Shown here in pieces: positions 4,618 through 5,996 of a stretch of DNA of 5,996 nt. Under the pieces are notes generated by a model that was not told the origin of the DNA, ran no database searches, and was given only the letters and a program-made list of their open reading frames with translations. How positions within the stretch are numbered: position 1 is the stretch's first letter; each line of letters opens with the position of its first letter. Origin of the DNA: Defluviicoccus sp. (lineage in GTDB: Bacteria > Pseudomonadota > Alphaproteobacteria > MPNO01). The stretch is taken from positions 1 to 5,996 of the forward strand of contig JAPPHW010000423.1 in assembly GCA_028820945.1 (NCBI GenBank). The letters run 5' to 3'. The position numbers and the translations under genes are program-made.

Positions 4618-5808
4618 TTACCGCCGCGCCGGCAGCACCGAGAGGAGGCCGAACAGGAGCGAGGCGGCGGCCGCGCCGACGACGGTGAGCACCATCGGGA
4701 GCGGCGTTCCGTCGTAGAATATCGCCACCGTCTGGGTCAGCAGAGCGGACATCAGGAACTGGGCGAAGACCACGATGCCGGACGCGGTGCCGGTGAGCTC
4801 GGGCACGGCCGACATCGCGGCGGCCTGGGCCTGCGGCATCGAGAGGCCCTGGCCGACCGAGAGGATCAGGATCGGGACGAACAGCGCGGCGGGGCTCAGC
4901 GCGAGGCCCGCCACCGGCCCGACCAGGGTGAGCGCGCCGGCGAGCGTGATCGCGGTGCCGGCGACGATCAGGAGGGTCGCCGGGAGCCGCCCGCTCGCCC
5001 GCCCGGACAGGAAGTTGCCGAGCATGAAGCCGAGCGGACCGAGGGTGAACCAGAACCCGTACTCGGTGGCCGGGCGCTCCAGCACCTCGACCATCAGATA
5101 GGCCGCGCCCGCGTTGGCCGACATGAAGGCCGCCGAGCCGAAGGCCGGGTTGGCCATGTGGAAGACGAAGCGCCGCAGCCCGAGCAGCCGCGCATAGCCC
5201 TGGGCGAGCCCCGTTCCCGGCCCCGGCGCGGCGTGGGGGCGGGTCTCTCCGATGACGAAGACGGCAAGCAGGATCGTCGCGAGCCCGAAGGCGGCCGGCA
5301 CCGTCATGATCGACTGCCAGCCGAGCGTATCGGCGAGCCCGCCGCCGAGCGTGGGCGCGATCATCGGGCCCAGCACGTAGGCCGTCGTGAGGTAGGCGAT
5401 CGTCTGCGGCAGCCGGTCCTTGCCGTAGACGTCGCTCACCATGGTGCGCGCCAGCACCACCCCGCAGGCGGCGCCGAGCCCCTGGAGGATCCGGCCCCCG
5501 ATCAGCAGCTCGATGGTGGGCGCCGCCGCCCCGATCGCCGCCCCGCCGGAGAACAAGGCGAGCCCGCCGATCAGCGTCGGCAAGCGCCCGATCCGGTCGG
5601 CGAGCGTGCCGTAGACCAGGGTGCCCGCCGCCATCGCCAGCATGGACAGGCTGAAGGCGAGCTGCGCGGTGCCGGCCTCGACCGCGAAGGCGCGCCCGAC
5701 GAAGGGGACCGCCGGGAAGAACAGATGGACCGAGAGCGGCCCGATCAGCGTGACGCCGACCAGCGCCGCGAACAGGACGGGGCCGGGCTCGGGCGGCCTC
5801 CGGGCCAC
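4618..5808 (-). CDS. Bcr/CflA-type MFS drug exporter
   Basis: 396 residues, the usual length for 12-helix drug:H+ antiporters of the Bcr/CflA group in the inner membrane. Motif A between helices 2 and 3 is GTLADRIGRLPT (67-78, with D71 and R75). RILQGLGAA in helix 4 (106-114) carries the motif-B arginine. GPMIAPTLGGGLADTLGW (147-164) is the antiporter motif C plus the family's conserved W. A basic, Pro-rich N-terminus precedes helix 1. The start is GTG 5808: the upstream frame reaches a stop at 5854-5856 without an ATG, and only a distant GAGGGA is seen, so initiation looks weak. Substrate cannot be told from sequence; bicyclomycin, chloramphenicol or sulfonamide-type exporters and purine or cysteine exporters all occur in the group. 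It lies 133 nt after the dehydrogenase stop, with a palindromic repeat between. Confidence 0.88.
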   Translation of the reverse strand: MARRPPEPGPVLFAALVGVTLIGPLSVHLFFPAVPFVGRAFAVEAGTAQLAFSLSMLAMAAGTLVYGTLADRIGRLPTLIGGLALFSGGAAIGAAAPTIELLIGGRILQGLGAACGVVLARTMVSDVYGKDRLPQTIAYLTTAYVLGPMIAPTLGGGLADTLGWQSIMTVPAAFGLATILLAVFVIGETRPHAAPGPGTGLAQGYARLLGLRRFVFHMANPAFGSAAFMSANAGAAYLMVEVLERPATEYGFWFTLGPLGFMLGNFLSGRASGRLPATLLIVAGTAITLAGALTLVGPVAGLALSPAALFVPILILSVGQGLSMPQAQAAAMSAVPELTGTASGIVVFAQFLMSALLTQTVAIFYDGTPLPMVLTVVGAAAASLLFGLLSVLPARR

Positions 5809-5830
5809 CGGCGCGCCGCCGGCGATGCGT

Positions 5831-5931
5831 CCCTCGATACGGCGCTGACGCGCCTACTCGGGATGAGGGGATTGCGCGGCCATACGACCACCCCTCACCC
5901 TGAGTAGCCGCGCCAGCGGCGTATCGAAGGG
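5831..5931. repeat. 101-bp long inverted repeat (REP/BIME-like)
   Basis: The arms 5831-5870 and 5891-5931 are reverse complements with only a few mismatches (about 34 of 40), around a 20-nt loop. The right arm, CCCCTCACCCTGAGTAGC onward to TATCGAAGGG, is a form I recognise from dispersed intergenic repeats of Hyphomicrobiales. As RNA it would form a very stable hairpin between the dehydrogenase stop and the MFS start, so it may protect or terminate the upstream transcript. Confidence 0.8.
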
Positions 5932-5941
5932 CGCGCCGCGG

Positions 5942-5996
5942 TCAGTGCATCACCAGCCCGCCGTCGACCACCACGGTCTGGCCGCTCATGAAGTCG
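5942..5996 (-). CDS. C-terminal end of a short-chain dehydrogenase/reductase (partial)
   Basis: The last 17 codons before TGA (5944-5942) read DFMSGQTVVVDGGLVMH. The [ST]GQ-x(2-3)-VDGG pattern is the standard C-terminal segment of classical SDR proteins (NAD(P)-dependent oxidoreductases). The catalytic and cofactor-binding parts are outside the window, so substrate and subgroup cannot be given. It is on the same strand as, and upstream of, the MFS gene. Confidence 0.8.
   Translation of the reverse strand, partial: DFMSGQTVVVDGGLVMH

Noticed and set aside
4498..5907. 469-residue plus-strand frame opposite the MFS gene
   Set aside because: Charged low-complexity (E/R/G/Q/H) sequence mirroring the hydrophobic exporter; antisense artefact.
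5810..5938. GGCGCGCCG on both sides of the long inverted repeat as a target-site duplication
   Set aside because: The left copy is not adjacent to the repeat edge, and the motif is a GC-rich palindrome expected by chance here.

Overview
The window looks like a chromosome piece from a high-GC alphaproteobacterium, most likely Hyphomicrobiales (Rhizobiales), perhaps Methylobacterium-like. The evidence is GC-rich third positions, two classes of short palindromic repeat typical of that group (the 'TCATGCCCGGACTTGTTCC' type at the left edge and the 'CCCCTCACCCTGAG...TATCGAAGGG' type at the right), and a textbook chromosomal parS site. The genus is inferred, not shown. All genes lie on the minus strand except the nucleotidyltransferase-fold gene and a doubtful small ORF behind it.

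Left part (1-1111). A DUF433 antitoxin-type gene (319-909) is followed 19 nt later by the start of its expected partner, a DUF5615 PIN-like toxin (start GTG at 299). The partner keeps only about 44 recognisable residues before running into two copies of a dispersed repeat. The region between the DUF433 gene and the plus-strand gene holds a perfect 10+10 bp inverted repeat over the DUF433 ribosome-binding site. It also holds two 33-bp palindromic sites (28/33 identical) in opposite orientation, one facing each gene.

Middle (1112-3297). A GSU2403/COG5397-type nucleotidyltransferase-fold protein is followed by a sharp fall in GC. The low-GC stretch carries one convincing gene, an unrecognised two-helix membrane protein with a six-cysteine, probably periplasmic, C-terminal domain. 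It sits where a PIN toxin would be expected, directly behind an excisionase-type HTH antitoxin gene.

Right part (3298-5996). The HTH antitoxin (3298-3762) is preceded by a second DUF433 gene (3838-4404) that is about 61% identical to the first and has a related regulatory palindrome in its leader. Neither has its usual toxin next to it. Upstream is a perfect 16-bp ParB site (TGTTTCACGTGAAACA, 4602-4617) that touches the stop codon of a Bcr/CflA-type MFS exporter (4618-5808). A 101-bp long inverted repeat separates that exporter from the 3' end of a short-chain dehydrogenase gene cut by the window edge.

Overall reading: a parS-marked, probably origin-proximal chromosome segment into which toxin-antitoxin modules have been gathered. 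Three antitoxin-type genes remain, while each expected toxin is broken, missing or replaced. The most distinctive signals are the parS site, the antitoxins without toxins, the paired 33-bp operators and the foreign-looking membrane protein.
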